Source: Aliivibrio finisterrensis (GTDB lineage Bacteria; Pseudomonadota; Gammaproteobacteria; Enterobacterales; Vibrionaceae). Taken from it: DNA of 64,000 nt. The stretch lies in the NCBI RefSeq assembly GCF_008933155.1, contig NZ_WBVP01000003.1, forward strand, positions 1 to 64,000. The letters run 5' to 3'. Position numbers and translations under genes: made by a program. Below the pieces are notes generated by a model that made no database searches, was not told the origin of the DNA, and worked only from the letters and a program-made list of their open reading frames with translations. Shown here piece after piece: positions 56,095-64,000 of this stretch (position 1 is the first letter of the stretch; each line of letters opens with the position of its first letter).

Positions 56095-56831
56095 TATGCT
56101 GTCTCCTCAGTCATTTTCTTGTCTTGTTTGTCATCGTCTTGGCCTTCTTTACCTTCAGTAATATTTAAGTAAATACGGAATAAGTTTGCGCCAACAAATT
56201 TGAAAGCAAACATAACAACAACAGCCAGGCCGATAGAAGAAGGAACCGCTAAAGAACCATCAGGATTCGTTAATGTAAATAGCACCGCACCAGACGAGAA
56301 GAAGTTTACAATTGCTGCACCAGCAGTAAATTGGAACATAGTGAAGATATCAGTTTCGCGCTTAGTTAAATGCTTTTCGTCTTTTAATTGACGAGTCATC
56401 GCCGCACCCGCATCAGTACTTTGCAATGATGCGATTAAAGCTAAACCAGAGTTACCAGGAATACCCATTAAAGGACGTAGAAGAGGTGTAAGCAGTTTAC
56501 GAGCTGCGTTAAGTGCACCGTAATGCTCAAGAACGTTGATCATACCTAATGCAAACATAACGGTAGGAATAAGAGTTAATGCAAAGATGAAACCGTCACG
56601 AGCACCGCTACCGCCTTTACCACGGAAAGAAGTTGTTGCCGCTTGAACGCCATCTACAGTTTCAGTAACAGAATAAGCGACACTACCAAAAGAACCATTT
56701 AGTGTAGTGAAGTCGAGTACGCCGTACCATTCATTAGATTGCATTAAGCCAGAAAAAAATACAACAGCGAAGGCGAGAGCCACGTAGCTGCCAATACCGA
56801 CTTTAGAATCTTTGTCAGTCGATTGAGTCAT
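56094..56831 (-). CDS. yjiH: YjiH-family inner-membrane protein
   Basis: 245 residues, about six helices, containing the Gate-domain segment (FALTLIPTVMFALGMINVLEHYGAL and LMGIPGNSGLALIASLQSTDAGAAMTRQL). In E. coli yjiH-yjiG lie next to the isoaspartyl dipeptidase gene; here an M20 peptidase takes that place. Ends with a Lys/Glu-rich tail. First gene of the three-gene unit. Confidence 0.83.
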   Translation of the reverse strand: MTQSTDKDSKVGIGSYVALAFAVVFFSGLMQSNEWYGVLDFTTLNGSFGSVAYSVTETVDGVQAATTSFRGKGGSGARDGFIFALTLIPTVMFALGMINVLEHYGALNAARKLLTPLLRPLMGIPGNSGLALIASLQSTDAGAAMTRQLKDEKHLTKRETDIFTMFQFTAGAAIVNFFSSGAVLFTLTNPDGSLAVPSSIGLAVVVMFAFKFVGANLFRIYLNITEGKEGQDDDKQDKKMTEETA

Positions 56832-57148
56832 AATTACCTCGTTTTAAAGTTAAGATTAGAAATTGTAAGTGGTTAACTATTTAGTGGTATTGTGCGTTAA
56901 TCTGGCTTATAGGACTTGATACGTATCAATAACTATTTCTAAAAGTAATATTCTGTATATGAAGATTATTATTTTGTGATCTATCTGAAATTGTAGAGTT
57001 TTCTGTTGATTTGTTGTTTAAAATCATATTTTGTTATTTTTGGTAGAGGGTTGTTTAATAAATCTTTTTTTTCAAGATAGTCTTGTTCATCTTCTGTTCA
57101 GAAATGAGCTGATAGAGTGAGACTTCATTTATAAGAGCGAGTAAAAAT
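56832..57148. other. Intergenic region upstream of the yjiHG operon
   Basis: 317 bp between divergent genes. It contains the 14-bp perfect palindrome at 56916-56929 and long A/T runs; nothing else recognised. A minus-strand open frame crossing 57055-57270 lies mostly opposite the small membrane gene and is not supported. Confidence 0.5.
56916..56929. promoter_or_regulatory. Candidate operator: perfect 14-bp palindrome
   Basis: TTGATACGTATCAA, 85 bp upstream of the yjiH start. Suitable for a dimeric regulator, which is not identified. Confidence 0.4.
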
Positions 57149-57343
57149 ATGAAACAGTTATTTGTAACTATAGTTGCTTTGTTTGTTGGCTTTTTTGTTC
57201 TTGTTTCAAGTCTGTTTTTTGCTGTTGGATTGAGTATTGTTGGCTTTATTATGTCAAAAAGACAAAGCAAGAAAATGGATTGTTCGGAAGGAAAAAAATC
57301 AAGAATAATTGAAGGTGAATATTCAGATTTGACGAATTATTAA
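57149..57343 (+). CDS. Small membrane protein (64 aa)
   Basis: Preceded by GAGCGAG. One long hydrophobic segment (residues 4-34, perhaps two helices) followed by a short basic then acidic tail (KRQSKKMDCSEGKKSRIIEGEYSDLTNY). The IIEGEY tail recurs in small Vibrionaceae proteins as I recall. Function unknown. Confidence 0.55.
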   Translation: MKQLFVTIVALFVGFFVLVSSLFFAVGLSIVGFIMSKRQSKKMDCSEGKKSRIIEGEYSDLTNY

Positions 57344-57476
57344 TCAATCAAGATAAGTTGGTTAAGATAAAGTGAATCAAGTTCGAGGAAATGGAGCAAT
57401 AGGGATGAAATTCTCGCTTACCTATGGGATATTTACCGCTGATTTAAGAAAGCAGCGCTAAATAGAAGAGGTAGAC

Positions 57477-58334
57477 GTGGATAGACTGTTATTAGTCATA
57501 GATTTTTTATTAACACACAAAATGATTTTTAGTGTGTTAATTATTAGCTTTATCTTTTTATTACGCCATTATGCCGTTAAACGGATCAGAGGAGATATTC
57601 CTTTTTTAACCGAAGATCAGCGAAAGTGGATCTCACGAACAAAGAATGGTTCATTCACCTTTATTGTTATTATTCTATTTATTCTTTGGCAATCAGAGAT
57701 TAATGAATTTGCTTTATCAGTTACGGCGATCGCTGTGGCACTAGTGGTGGCTTCTAAAGAGATTATTCTTTGTTTTACTGGTTCAATTCAACGTGCTAGT
57801 TCGCGTTCATTTCGAATTGGTGATTGGATAGAAGTCGGTACATTGTGTGGTGAGGTTATCGAACACAATATGATGGCAACCGTTATTCAAGAAATCGATT
57901 TACACCATGGTCAATACGATTACACCGGAAAAACCGCCACTCTTCCCAATAGTATGTTTTTTACTTACCCAGTAAAAAACCTCAATTTCATGAAGCGCTA
58001 TGTCTATCATAACTTTTCTATCTGTGTGAGAGAGTTTGATAATCTGTATCCAATGATCCCTGAGTTATTACAAAAAATTGATGTGCATTGTGAAGATTTT
58101 ATCGAAGTGGCTAAGAGATATAATGGTGTGATTGAGAAACACGCTGGCGTAGATTTGCCAGGGGCAGATCCTCATATCCATATATCTACAACCTCAATGG
58201 GCGATCAAAAAGTGCATTATATGGTTTTCTGCCCGACAGAAAAAGCATCACATTTAGAGCAGTTAATTCGACAAGACTTTATGGAAATGTATCACGAACG
58301 CTTTCCTAAAGAAGTAGATAAAGGTTCGATATAG
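57477..58334 (+). CDS. MscS-family mechanosensitive channel-like protein
   Basis: 285 residues with a GTG start after GAAGAGG. Three helices near residues 15-30, 55-72 and 78-100, the last (SVTAIAVALVVASKEIILCFTGSIQRASSRSFRIGDWIEV) forming the pore helix and entry to the MscS beta domain. The C-terminal cytoplasmic part is short compared with MscS-K types. It probably releases solutes on hypo-osmotic shock. Converges with luxR; only 69 bp separate the stops. Confidence 0.85.
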   Translation: MDRLLLVIDFLLTHKMIFSVLIISFIFLLRHYAVKRIRGDIPFLTEDQRKWISRTKNGSFTFIVIILFILWQSEINEFALSVTAIAVALVVASKEIILCFTGSIQRASSRSFRIGDWIEVGTLCGEVIEHNMMATVIQEIDLHHGQYDYTGKTATLPNSMFFTYPVKNLNFMKRYVYHNFSICVREFDNLYPMIPELLQKIDVHCEDFIEVAKRYNGVIEKHAGVDLPGADPHIHISTTSMGDQKVHYMVFCPTEKASHLEQLIRQDFMEMYHERFPKEVDKGSI

Positions 58335-58403
58335 AATATGATTTACTGTATTTTACATTGTAGGAAAGTACAAGCTATACAATATATGATTTAATAATTT
58401 ATA

Positions 58404-59144
58404 TTAGTACATAGGGTCAATTGCTCCTGTCAATATAGCTTTTGAAACACTTTGACAGCGATTTGTTGTATCAAGTTTTGTCTGTGAATTAGCTAAATGA
58501 AACGTTACTGTACGTTCAGCACAACCTAGTATTTTTGATATTTCCCAAGAACTTTTCCCTTCACATGCCCACGCTAAGCATTCTTTTTCTCTTTTGGTTA
58601 AATCTTTATTAGTATTATTTTTATTAATTCGGTGAAAGCTATCTAATAAGATTGGAATTATAGTTGGGATGTGTATACAGGCAGTATGAAAAGCGTGATT
58701 AACGTTTTTTTCTTTACTTGAATGAGCAAAGCTAATTACACCAAAACTTCCGTTTATAGAATGAATTGGGAAGCTAAATCCTGAATGTAATCCTGATGTT
58801 TGAGCTTCTTGAATAACATTAGGTTTATTTAATTTATGCTCTTTTTTTTCAAGTTCATTCCAATGGATAGGAGAGTGATTTGAAAAACAATAATCTACAA
58901 CAGGGTCATGTTTAATTAAGTTGGTTTTGTCATAATGATTACGCCAATTTTTTGGGTAATTATCAAATATCAGTATATCTGACTTTATCATTGATTTTTT
59001 AGAAATAATAGCAAATAGATAGTAATTACAATCGAGAATATCAGTAATATCATGTAAACATTGATTAAGGTGAGTGTTACTCTTTGAATTATTGATCTTG
59101 TCAATTACCATATTAATAGTATTGCATTGAATTAAGTTTCCCAT
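58404..59144 (-). CDS. luxR: LuxR-family quorum-sensing activator of the lux operon
   Basis: 246 residues, 4 fewer than I recall for A. fischeri LuxR. N-terminal autoinducer domain with CNYYLFAI, DNYPKNWRNHYD and HDPVVDY (aspartate contacting the acyl-homoserine lactone), SGFSFPIH; C-terminal LuxR-type HTH (LTKREKECLAWACEGKSSWE, then ILGCAERTVTFHLAN, and TTNRCQSVSKAILTGAI). It binds the lux box once loaded with autoinducer. Sequence differs considerably from the fischeri protein, as expected of another Aliivibrio. Transcribed divergently from luxC, from a CRP-dependent promoter. Confidence 0.95.
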   Translation of the reverse strand: MGNLIQCNTINMVIDKINNSKSNTHLNQCLHDITDILDCNYYLFAIISKKSMIKSDILIFDNYPKNWRNHYDKTNLIKHDPVVDYCFSNHSPIHWNELEKKEHKLNKPNVIQEAQTSGLHSGFSFPIHSINGSFGVISFAHSSKEKNVNHAFHTACIHIPTIIPILLDSFHRINKNNTNKDLTKREKECLAWACEGKSSWEISKILGCAERTVTFHLANSQTKLDTTNRCQSVSKAILTGAIDPMY

Positions 59145-59178
59145 TTTTTATCTCTAGCTGACTATCATTGTTAATTAA

Positions 59179-59184
59179 ATTATA
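59179..59184 (-). promoter_or_regulatory. Predicted luxR -10 element
   Basis: TATAAT on the minus strand, within TGCTATATATAAT. A start near 59172 would place the CRP site at about -62, the class I position. Confidence 0.55.
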
Positions 59185-59223
59185 TATAGCAGAAAAATAA
59201 ATTTCACGTTTATTTATTATGTG

Positions 59224-59245
59224 TACCGTGATCTAGATCACGATT
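59224..59245. promoter_or_regulatory. CRP site between luxR and luxC
   Basis: CGTGATCTAGATCACG at the centre, a 16-bp perfect palindrome with the CRP core GTGA-N6-TCAC. Same place as the CRP site of the A. fischeri lux regulon; it should activate luxR. Confidence 0.85.
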
Positions 59246-59253
59246 TGATTTTT

Positions 59254-59273
59254 ACCTGTAATATAGCGCAGGT
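59254..59273. promoter_or_regulatory. lux box (LuxR binding site)
   Basis: ACCTGTAATATAGCGCAGGT, 20 bp, with ACCTGTA/AGGT arms as in the A. fischeri lux box. Its centre is about 29 bp from the CRP centre and about 43 bp before the predicted luxC start. Confidence 0.9.
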
Positions 59274-59291
59274 TTAATGCAGGTGTAGATT

Positions 59292-59300
59292 TGCTATTTT
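59292..59300 (+). promoter_or_regulatory. Predicted extended -10 of the lux operon
   Basis: TGCTATTTT; a start near 59306 puts the lux box centre near -42.5, the spacing established for the fischeri luxI promoter. Confidence 0.6.
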
Positions 59301-59354
59301 TTAAACCCTAAGTAATTAAATAATGTAGTTACATATTTAAAATATAGGAAAATA

Positions 59355-60791
59355 ATGAATAAGCATATACCCATAATTATTTCAGGTGTAATTCAAGATA
59401 AACCAGATCAACCTGAAAGAGAGGTGTTATTTAACCATAACAAAGTATATCTTTCTATTCTTGATCACGATAGTGTTGATTTAATTATTAAAAATAGAAG
59501 TAAAAATACATTAAAATTAAATGAAATTATTAATTTTTTATATACAGTAGGACAACGATGGAAAAGTGAAGAATATAACCGTCGACGCACTTATATTAGA
59601 GATTTGGTGAAATTTCTTGGTTATTCGGAAGAAATGGCTAAGTTAGAAGCAAATTGGATAGCAATGTTACTATGCTCTAAAAGTGCCTTATATGATATTG
59701 TTCAACATGATTTAGGCTCGTTGCACATTACTGATGAATGGTTGCCTCAAGGGGATTGTTATATCAAAGCACTGCCAAAAGGTAAATCTGTGCATTTGTT
59801 AGCAGGTAATGTCCCTTTGTCGGGGGTGACCTCTATTCTACGGGCTGTTCTAACTAAAAATGAATGCATTATTAAAACATCTGCGGCAGACCCTTTTACC
59901 GCAACGGCTTTGGTATCAAGTTTTATTGATGTAAATGCTGATCATCCAATTACACGTTCTATGTCGGTCATGTACTGGTCACACCGTGAAGATATGTCAT
60001 TACCACAAAGAATAATGAATAATGCGGATGTTGTTATTGCTTGGGGTGGGGATGAGGCCATTAAATGGGCAGTAAAGCATTCTCCTCATCATATTGATAT
60101 TTTGAAATTTGGGCCGAAGAAAAGTTTAACCATAATTGATGATCCTAAAGATCTAACCGCTGCCGCAATAGGGGCTGCGCATGATATTTGTTTTTATGAC
60201 CAACAAGCATGTTTCTCAACACAAAATATTTATTACATAGGTAAGCAATTGGATTTGTTTATTAATGAGTTAGAAAAACAATTAAATTTTTACGCAGAAA
60301 TATTACCGAAAGGCTTACAGAATTTTGATGAAAAAGCAGCTTTTACTTTAACTGAGAAAGAAAGCTTATTTTCTGGTTATCAAGTAAAGAAAGGGAAAAA
60401 TCAAAATTGGCTACTGATTCAATCGCCTTTAGGTGCATTTGGTAATCAACCATTATCTCGCTCAGTATATATCCATCAAGTTTTTTGCCTTGAAGATATA
60501 CTTCCTTTTATTAATAAAAACACAACTCAAACAGTATCAATTGCACCATGGGAGTCTTCATTTAAATATAGAGATGAGCTTGCTCAATACGGAGCGGAAC
60601 GCATTATAGAGTCGGGTATGAATAATGTGTTTCGTGTTGGTGGCTCTCATGATGGAATGCGTCCACTTCAACGTCTTGTCAAATATGTATCTCAAGAAAG
60701 ACCACACACTTATACAACAAAAGATGTAGCTATAAAAATAGAGCAAACTCGCTATTTAGAAGAAGACAAATTTTTAGTCTTTGTCCCGTAA
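59355..60791 (+). CDS. luxC: Acyl-CoA reductase LuxC (fatty acid reductase complex)
   Basis: 478 residues, family length. Catalytic C286 in [12 protein letters not shown], where fatty acid is carried as a thioester before NADPH reduction to aldehyde; NADP-binding motifs [10 protein letters not shown] and [10 protein letters not shown] are present. First gene of the operon here: luxI does not precede it. RBS AGGAAA just upstream of ATG. Confidence 0.96.
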   Translation: MNKHIPIIISGVIQDKPDQPEREVLFNHNKVYLSILDHDSVDLIIKNRSKNTLKLNEIINFLYTVGQRWKSEEYNRRRTYIRDLVKFLGYSEEMAKLEANWIAMLLCSKSALYDIVQHDLGSLHITDEWLPQGDCYIKALPKGKSVHLLAGNVPLSGVTSILRAVLTKNECIIKTSAADPFTATALVSSFIDVNADHPITRSMSVMYWSHREDMSLPQRIMNNADVVIAWGGDEAIKWAVKHSPHHIDILKFGPKKSLTIIDDPKDLTAAAIGAAHDICFYDQQACFSTQNIYYIGKQLDLFINELEKQLNFYAEILPKGLQNFDEKAAFTLTEKESLFSGYQVKKGKNQNWLLIQSPLGAFGNQPLSRSVYIHQVFCLEDILPFINKNTTQTVSIAPWESSFKYRDELAQYGAERIIESGMNNVFRVGGSHDGMRPLQRLVKYVSQERPHTYTTKDVAIKIEQTRYLEEDKFLVFVP

Positions 60792-60806
60792 TAAAAAGGA
60801 AATTAT

Positions 60807-61730
60807 ATGGAAAATATAAATAATACCTCAACAATAGATCATGTCATTCCGCTTGATAATGGTAAGGTGATTCGAGTTTGGGAAACATTACCAAAAGAAA
60901 ATACAATTAAAAAGAATAATACGATTTTGATTGCATCTGGTTTTGCCCGTCGCATGGACCATTTTGCAGGTTTAGCTGAATATTTATCTTGCAATGGTTT
61001 TCGTGTAATTCGCTATGACTCACTTCACCACGTAGGCTTAAGTAGCGGTAATATTAATGAGTTCTCTATGTCGATAGGTAAAGAGAGTTTACTTACCGTT
61101 ATTGAGTGGCTTAACGGTCGAAATATTAATAAGTTAGGCCTGATTGCAGCCAGTCTATCTGCTCGAATTGCTTATGAAGTTGTTAATGAAATTGATTTGT
61201 CGTTTTTAGTTACGGCTGTCGGTGTTGTTAATTTGCGAGATACGTTGGAGAGAGCTTTAAAATATGATTATCTGCAATTAGCTATTGAAGAGTTGCCTGA
61301 AGATCTGGATTTTGAAGGGCACAATTTGGGCTCAGAAATATTTGTGACTGATTGCTTTAAATATAACTGGGACACATTAGGCTCGACAATAAATAAAGTA
61401 AAAGGCATAAATATTCCATTTATTGCTTTTACTGCTAATGATGATAATTGGGTCAAACAGAATGAAGTATTGGAGCTTATGAATAACATTAATTCAAAGA
61501 AAGCTAAATTGTATTCTTTAATTGGTAGCTCTCATGACTTAGGGGAAAACTTAGTAGTGCTAAGAAATTTCTATCAATCAGTGACGAAAGCGGCCATCGC
61601 TTTAGACTGTCAGTCGGTAGACCTTGATGTCGAAATTATAGAGCCGAAATTTGAAGACATAACAAGTGTAACGGTAAAAGAGCGTCGATTAAAAAATCAA
61701 ATTGAAAATGAATCTCTCGAACTTGCGTAA
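60807..61730 (+). CDS. luxD: Acyl-transferase/thioesterase LuxD
   Basis: 307 residues of alpha/beta-hydrolase fold. The nucleophile is S116 in AASLSAR; a C-terminal histidine in IGSSHDLGEN completes the triad with an upstream aspartate. It releases tetradecanoate from ACP for LuxC-LuxE. Starts 15 bp after luxC. Confidence 0.96.
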   Translation: MENINNTSTIDHVIPLDNGKVIRVWETLPKENTIKKNNTILIASGFARRMDHFAGLAEYLSCNGFRVIRYDSLHHVGLSSGNINEFSMSIGKESLLTVIEWLNGRNINKLGLIAASLSARIAYEVVNEIDLSFLVTAVGVVNLRDTLERALKYDYLQLAIEELPEDLDFEGHNLGSEIFVTDCFKYNWDTLGSTINKVKGINIPFIAFTANDDNWVKQNEVLELMNNINSKKAKLYSLIGSSHDLGENLVVLRNFYQSVTKAAIALDCQSVDLDVEIIEPKFEDITSVTVKERRLKNQIENESLELA

Positions 61731-61769
61731 AGTTAGATAACTCATTATATAAAAGTAAAGGAAGATACT

Positions 61770-62834
61770 ATGAAGTTTGGAAATATTTGTTTCTCATATC
61801 AGCCACCAGGTGAAACACATAAGCAAGTAATGGATCGTTTTGTTCGACTAGGGGTTGCCTCTGAAGAGCTTGGATTTGATACCTACTGGACTCTTGAGCA
61901 CCATTTTACTGAATTCGGTCTCACTGGCAATCTGTTTGTTGCGGCGGCAAATTTACTTGGTCGCACGAAAACATTAAATGTTGGAACAATGGGTGTAGTG
62001 ATTCCAACAGCACATCCCGTGCGACAAACAGAAGATGTATTGTTACTAGATCAATTATCTAAAGGTCGTTTTAATTTTGGGGTTGTTCGAGGTTTGTATC
62101 ATAAAGACTTTCGTGTTTTTGGTGTCAATATGGAAGACTCACGTGGTATAACTCAAAATTTTCATAATATGATCATGACGAGTTTAGAAACGGGAAAAAT
62201 AAGTTCAAACAGTGAGCATATTGAGTTTCCAGAAGTTAATATCTACCCTAAAGTATATTCAAAAAAAGTTCCGACATGTATGACTGCTGAGTCAGCTAGT
62301 ACGACCGAATGGCTAGCAAAACAGGGGTTACCTATGGTTCTTAGTTGGATCATCGGAACGAATGAAAAGAAGGCTCAAATGGAGCTCTATAATGAAATAG
62401 CTTTGGAGCATGGTCATGATATTACTCAAATAGATCATTCAATGACATTTATATGCTCTGTTGACGATGTTGGAGATAAAGCGCGTGAAGTGTGCCGAAT
62501 ATTTTTAACTAATTGGTACGATTCATATGTTAATGCTACCAACATCTTTAAAGATAGTAATCAAACTCGTGGCTATGACTATCATAAAGGACAATGGCGT
62601 GATTTTGTTTTACAAGGTCATACTAATACAAATAGACGAGTCGATTATAGCAATGAAATAAACCCCGTAGGGACTCCTGAGGAATGTATTGCAATTATCC
62701 AACGTGATATTGATGCAACAGGTATTAGCAATATTACTTGTGGTTTTGAAGCTAATGGCAGTGAAGAAGAAATCGTGGCATCGATGGAGCGATTTATGAA
62801 ACAAGTTGCTCCTTTCCTGAAAGACCCAAAGTAA
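61770..62834 (+). CDS. luxA: Bacterial luciferase alpha subunit LuxA
   Basis: 354 residues. Active-site H44 and H45 in [29 protein letters not shown] and [16 protein letters not shown]; the reactive cysteine 106 of V. harveyi is valine here, as I recall for other Aliivibrio/Photobacterium. The mobile-loop region ([20 protein letters not shown]) and [10 protein letters not shown] end are intact. Oxidises FMNH2 and long-chain aldehyde, emitting blue-green light, with LuxB. Confidence 0.97.
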   Translation: MKFGNICFSYQPPGETHKQVMDRFVRLGVASEELGFDTYWTLEHHFTEFGLTGNLFVAAANLLGRTKTLNVGTMGVVIPTAHPVRQTEDVLLLDQLSKGRFNFGVVRGLYHKDFRVFGVNMEDSRGITQNFHNMIMTSLETGKISSNSEHIEFPEVNIYPKVYSKKVPTCMTAESASTTEWLAKQGLPMVLSWIIGTNEKKAQMELYNEIALEHGHDITQIDHSMTFICSVDDVGDKAREVCRIFLTNWYDSYVNATNIFKDSNQTRGYDYHKGQWRDFVLQGHTNTNRRVDYSNEINPVGTPEECIAIIQRDIDATGISNITCGFEANGSEEEIVASMERFMKQVAPFLKDPK

Positions 62835-62874
62835 TTGTTTATACATGGTATTAAATACAACAAGGATATTTATT

Positions 62875-63855
62875 ATGAAATTTGGCTTATTTTTTCTTAA
62901 CTTCCAAAATAATAACGCTACTTCAGAAGATGTTTTAGATAATATGGTAAATACCGTGTCGTTCATTGATTCAAAGAAATATCATTTTGATACCGTCTTT
63001 GTTAATGAACACCACTTTTCGACAAATGGTATTGTAGGTGCACCAATTACAGCTGCAGGTTTTTTATTGGGAATGACAACTCAACTTCAAATAGGGTCAT
63101 TAAATCAAGTTATTACTACTCATCACCCGGTTCGAATTGCTGAGGAAGCAAGTTTATTAGACCAAATGTCTGAAGGACGCTTTATATTAGGACTGAGCGA
63201 TAGCGAAAGTAATTTTGAAATGGAATTTTTTAAGCGTCATATCCCCTCTAAGCAGCAACAATTTGAGGCATGTTATGACATAATTAATGAAGCTTTAATC
63301 ACTGGTTATTGCCATGCGCAAAATGATTTTTTTGACTTTCCTAAAGTGTCAATAAACCCTCATTGTTTTAGTGTAAATGGGCCTAAACAGTATGTTACAG
63401 CTACCAGTAACGACATTGTTGTATGGGCTGCTAAAAAATCGTTGCCTTTAATATTTAAATGGGAAGATAGCCTTGCTGTAAAAGAAAGCTACGCGACTCT
63501 TTATAATAATACAGCAGAACATTACGGTATCGATGTTTCAGAAGTAGATCATCAATTAACGATTATTGTTAATTTGAATGTTGATGGAGATATTGCTCGT
63601 GAAGAGGCTAGGCAATATTTGGAAAGTTATATTATAGAAACATATCCAAATATTAACCCGTTAGAAAAGATTAATTCCATAATTGAAGAAAATGCAGTTG
63701 GAACAGATTTCAATTATTATGATTCGACTAAATTAGCAATAGAAAAAACAGGAGCTAAAAATATTCTTTTATCGTTTGAATCAATGGGAAGTCAAGATAA
63801 TGTTAAGGCTGTTATTGATATGGTAAATCAGAAAATACATAAAAACCTTGCATGA
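62875..63855 (+). CDS. luxB: Bacterial luciferase beta subunit LuxB
   Basis: 326 residues from ATG 62875 (AAGGA upstream); an in-frame ATG at 62845 is rejected. Starts [11 protein letters not shown], with [15 protein letters not shown] and [19 protein letters not shown] as in LuxA but lacking the alpha-specific loop. It is needed for alpha-subunit folding and activity. Confidence 0.96.
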   Translation: MKFGLFFLNFQNNNATSEDVLDNMVNTVSFIDSKKYHFDTVFVNEHHFSTNGIVGAPITAAGFLLGMTTQLQIGSLNQVITTHHPVRIAEEASLLDQMSEGRFILGLSDSESNFEMEFFKRHIPSKQQQFEACYDIINEALITGYCHAQNDFFDFPKVSINPHCFSVNGPKQYVTATSNDIVVWAAKKSLPLIFKWEDSLAVKESYATLYNNTAEHYGIDVSEVDHQLTIIVNLNVDGDIAREEARQYLESYIIETYPNINPLEKINSIIEENAVGTDFNYYDSTKLAIEKTGAKNILLSFESMGSQDNVKAVIDMVNQKIHKNLA

Positions 63856-63861
63856 TAATAA

Positions 63862-63894
63862 AATAATGACAGATTAACGCTGTCGTTATTTTTT
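63862..63894 (+). terminator. Hairpin with T run between luxB and luxE
   Basis: AATAATGACAG / CTGTCGTTATT, an 11-bp stem with one GU pair and a 7-nt loop, followed by six T. It lies inside the operon, 35 bp before luxE. Confidence 0.7.
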
Positions 63895-63928
63895 AAACTA
63901 GTTATTATATTGATAATATGGATTATAT

Positions 63929-64000
63929 ATGGAAATTCAAGTAACTATTGCAAAGAATAATATTATAGCAAGTTCAGAGATAGATGATCTTATATTTATG
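63929..64000 (+). CDS. luxE: LuxE acyl-protein synthetase, N-terminal fragment (cut by window end)
   Basis: 24 codons in frame to the edge, including IIASSEIDDLIFM, which matches LuxE. LuxE activates the fatty acid with ATP for LuxC. The rest lies outside the window. Confidence 0.85.
   Translation, partial: MEIQVTIAKNNIIASSEIDDLIFM

Noticed and set aside
57055-57270. 71-codon minus-strand frame
   Set aside because: Antisense to the small membrane protein at 57149, which has a ribosome-binding site and a clear hydrophobic segment.
58335-58403. Possible terminator or repeat between the MscS-like gene and luxR
   Set aside because: Words TTGTA and TACAA recur but form no stable hairpin with a T run.
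59281-59354. Possible luxI remnant upstream of luxC
   Set aside because: Only 74 bp of AT-rich leader; no codons resembling the start of LuxI in any frame.

Overview
The window looks like part of the second chromosome of a bioluminescent Aliivibrio (A. fischeri/A. logei/A. salmonicida group). The DNA is AT-rich, gene content is typical of Vibrionaceae (TonB2-type energising cluster, DbpA, QmcA/NfeD, fructose PTS, ToxR-like regulator), and the right end is a lux operon: luxR running left, then luxC, luxD, luxA, luxB and the first 24 codons of luxE running right. The species call is inference from gene content and remembered lux protein sequences; no search was run.

Layout. 0-6 kb: small conserved proteins, a YebC-type regulator, an RhlE-type DEAD-box helicase, an EmrD-type efflux pump and a MITE-like palindromic element. 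6-9.4 kb: dbpA (minus), then qmcA-nfeD. 9.6-13.4 kb: two tandem chemoreceptor genes from a duplication that also copied the 3' tip of nfeD; their signalling halves contain long identical DNA blocks. 13.5-20.3 kb: a hydroxyacid dehydrogenase, a DUF3087-like protein, a permease divergent from an ArsR repressor with two matching operators, ogt, a potassium channel and a two-component system. 20.5-27.6 kb: Fur-box-preceded TonB-dependent receptor followed by DUF3450-TtpC-ExbB-ExbD-TonB-TPR. 29.5-34.7 kb: cra/fruR divergent from fruB-fruK-fruA with three Cra-type palindromes. 34.7-41.6 kb: outer-membrane proteins, LysE exporter, HAD phosphatase, a YgbA-LysR-SGNH operon, a PEBP protein and an AraC regulator.

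41.6-44.2 kb is a scar region: the tail of an IS3-family transposase, a second transposase-like fragment, a ToxR-like membrane regulator with a ToxS-like partner, and a shortened copy of the AraC gene. 44.6-54.4 kb is the most unusual part: ten tightly packed same-strand genes encoding lipoproteins, a CsgG-like protein, several LPP20/FlgT-like exported proteins, a TPR protein, an MltC-like lytic transglycosylase and an HExxH integral membrane protein. I know no named system with this composition and consider it the best candidate for an undescribed envelope machine. 54.5-58.3 kb: an M20 peptidase with YjiG/YjiH membrane proteins, a small membrane protein and an MscS-like channel.

The lux region (58.4-64 kb) has a clear CRP site and 20-bp lux box between luxR and luxC, but only 210 bp separate the two genes, so luxI is not at its A. 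fischeri position and must lie downstream, elsewhere, or be absent.
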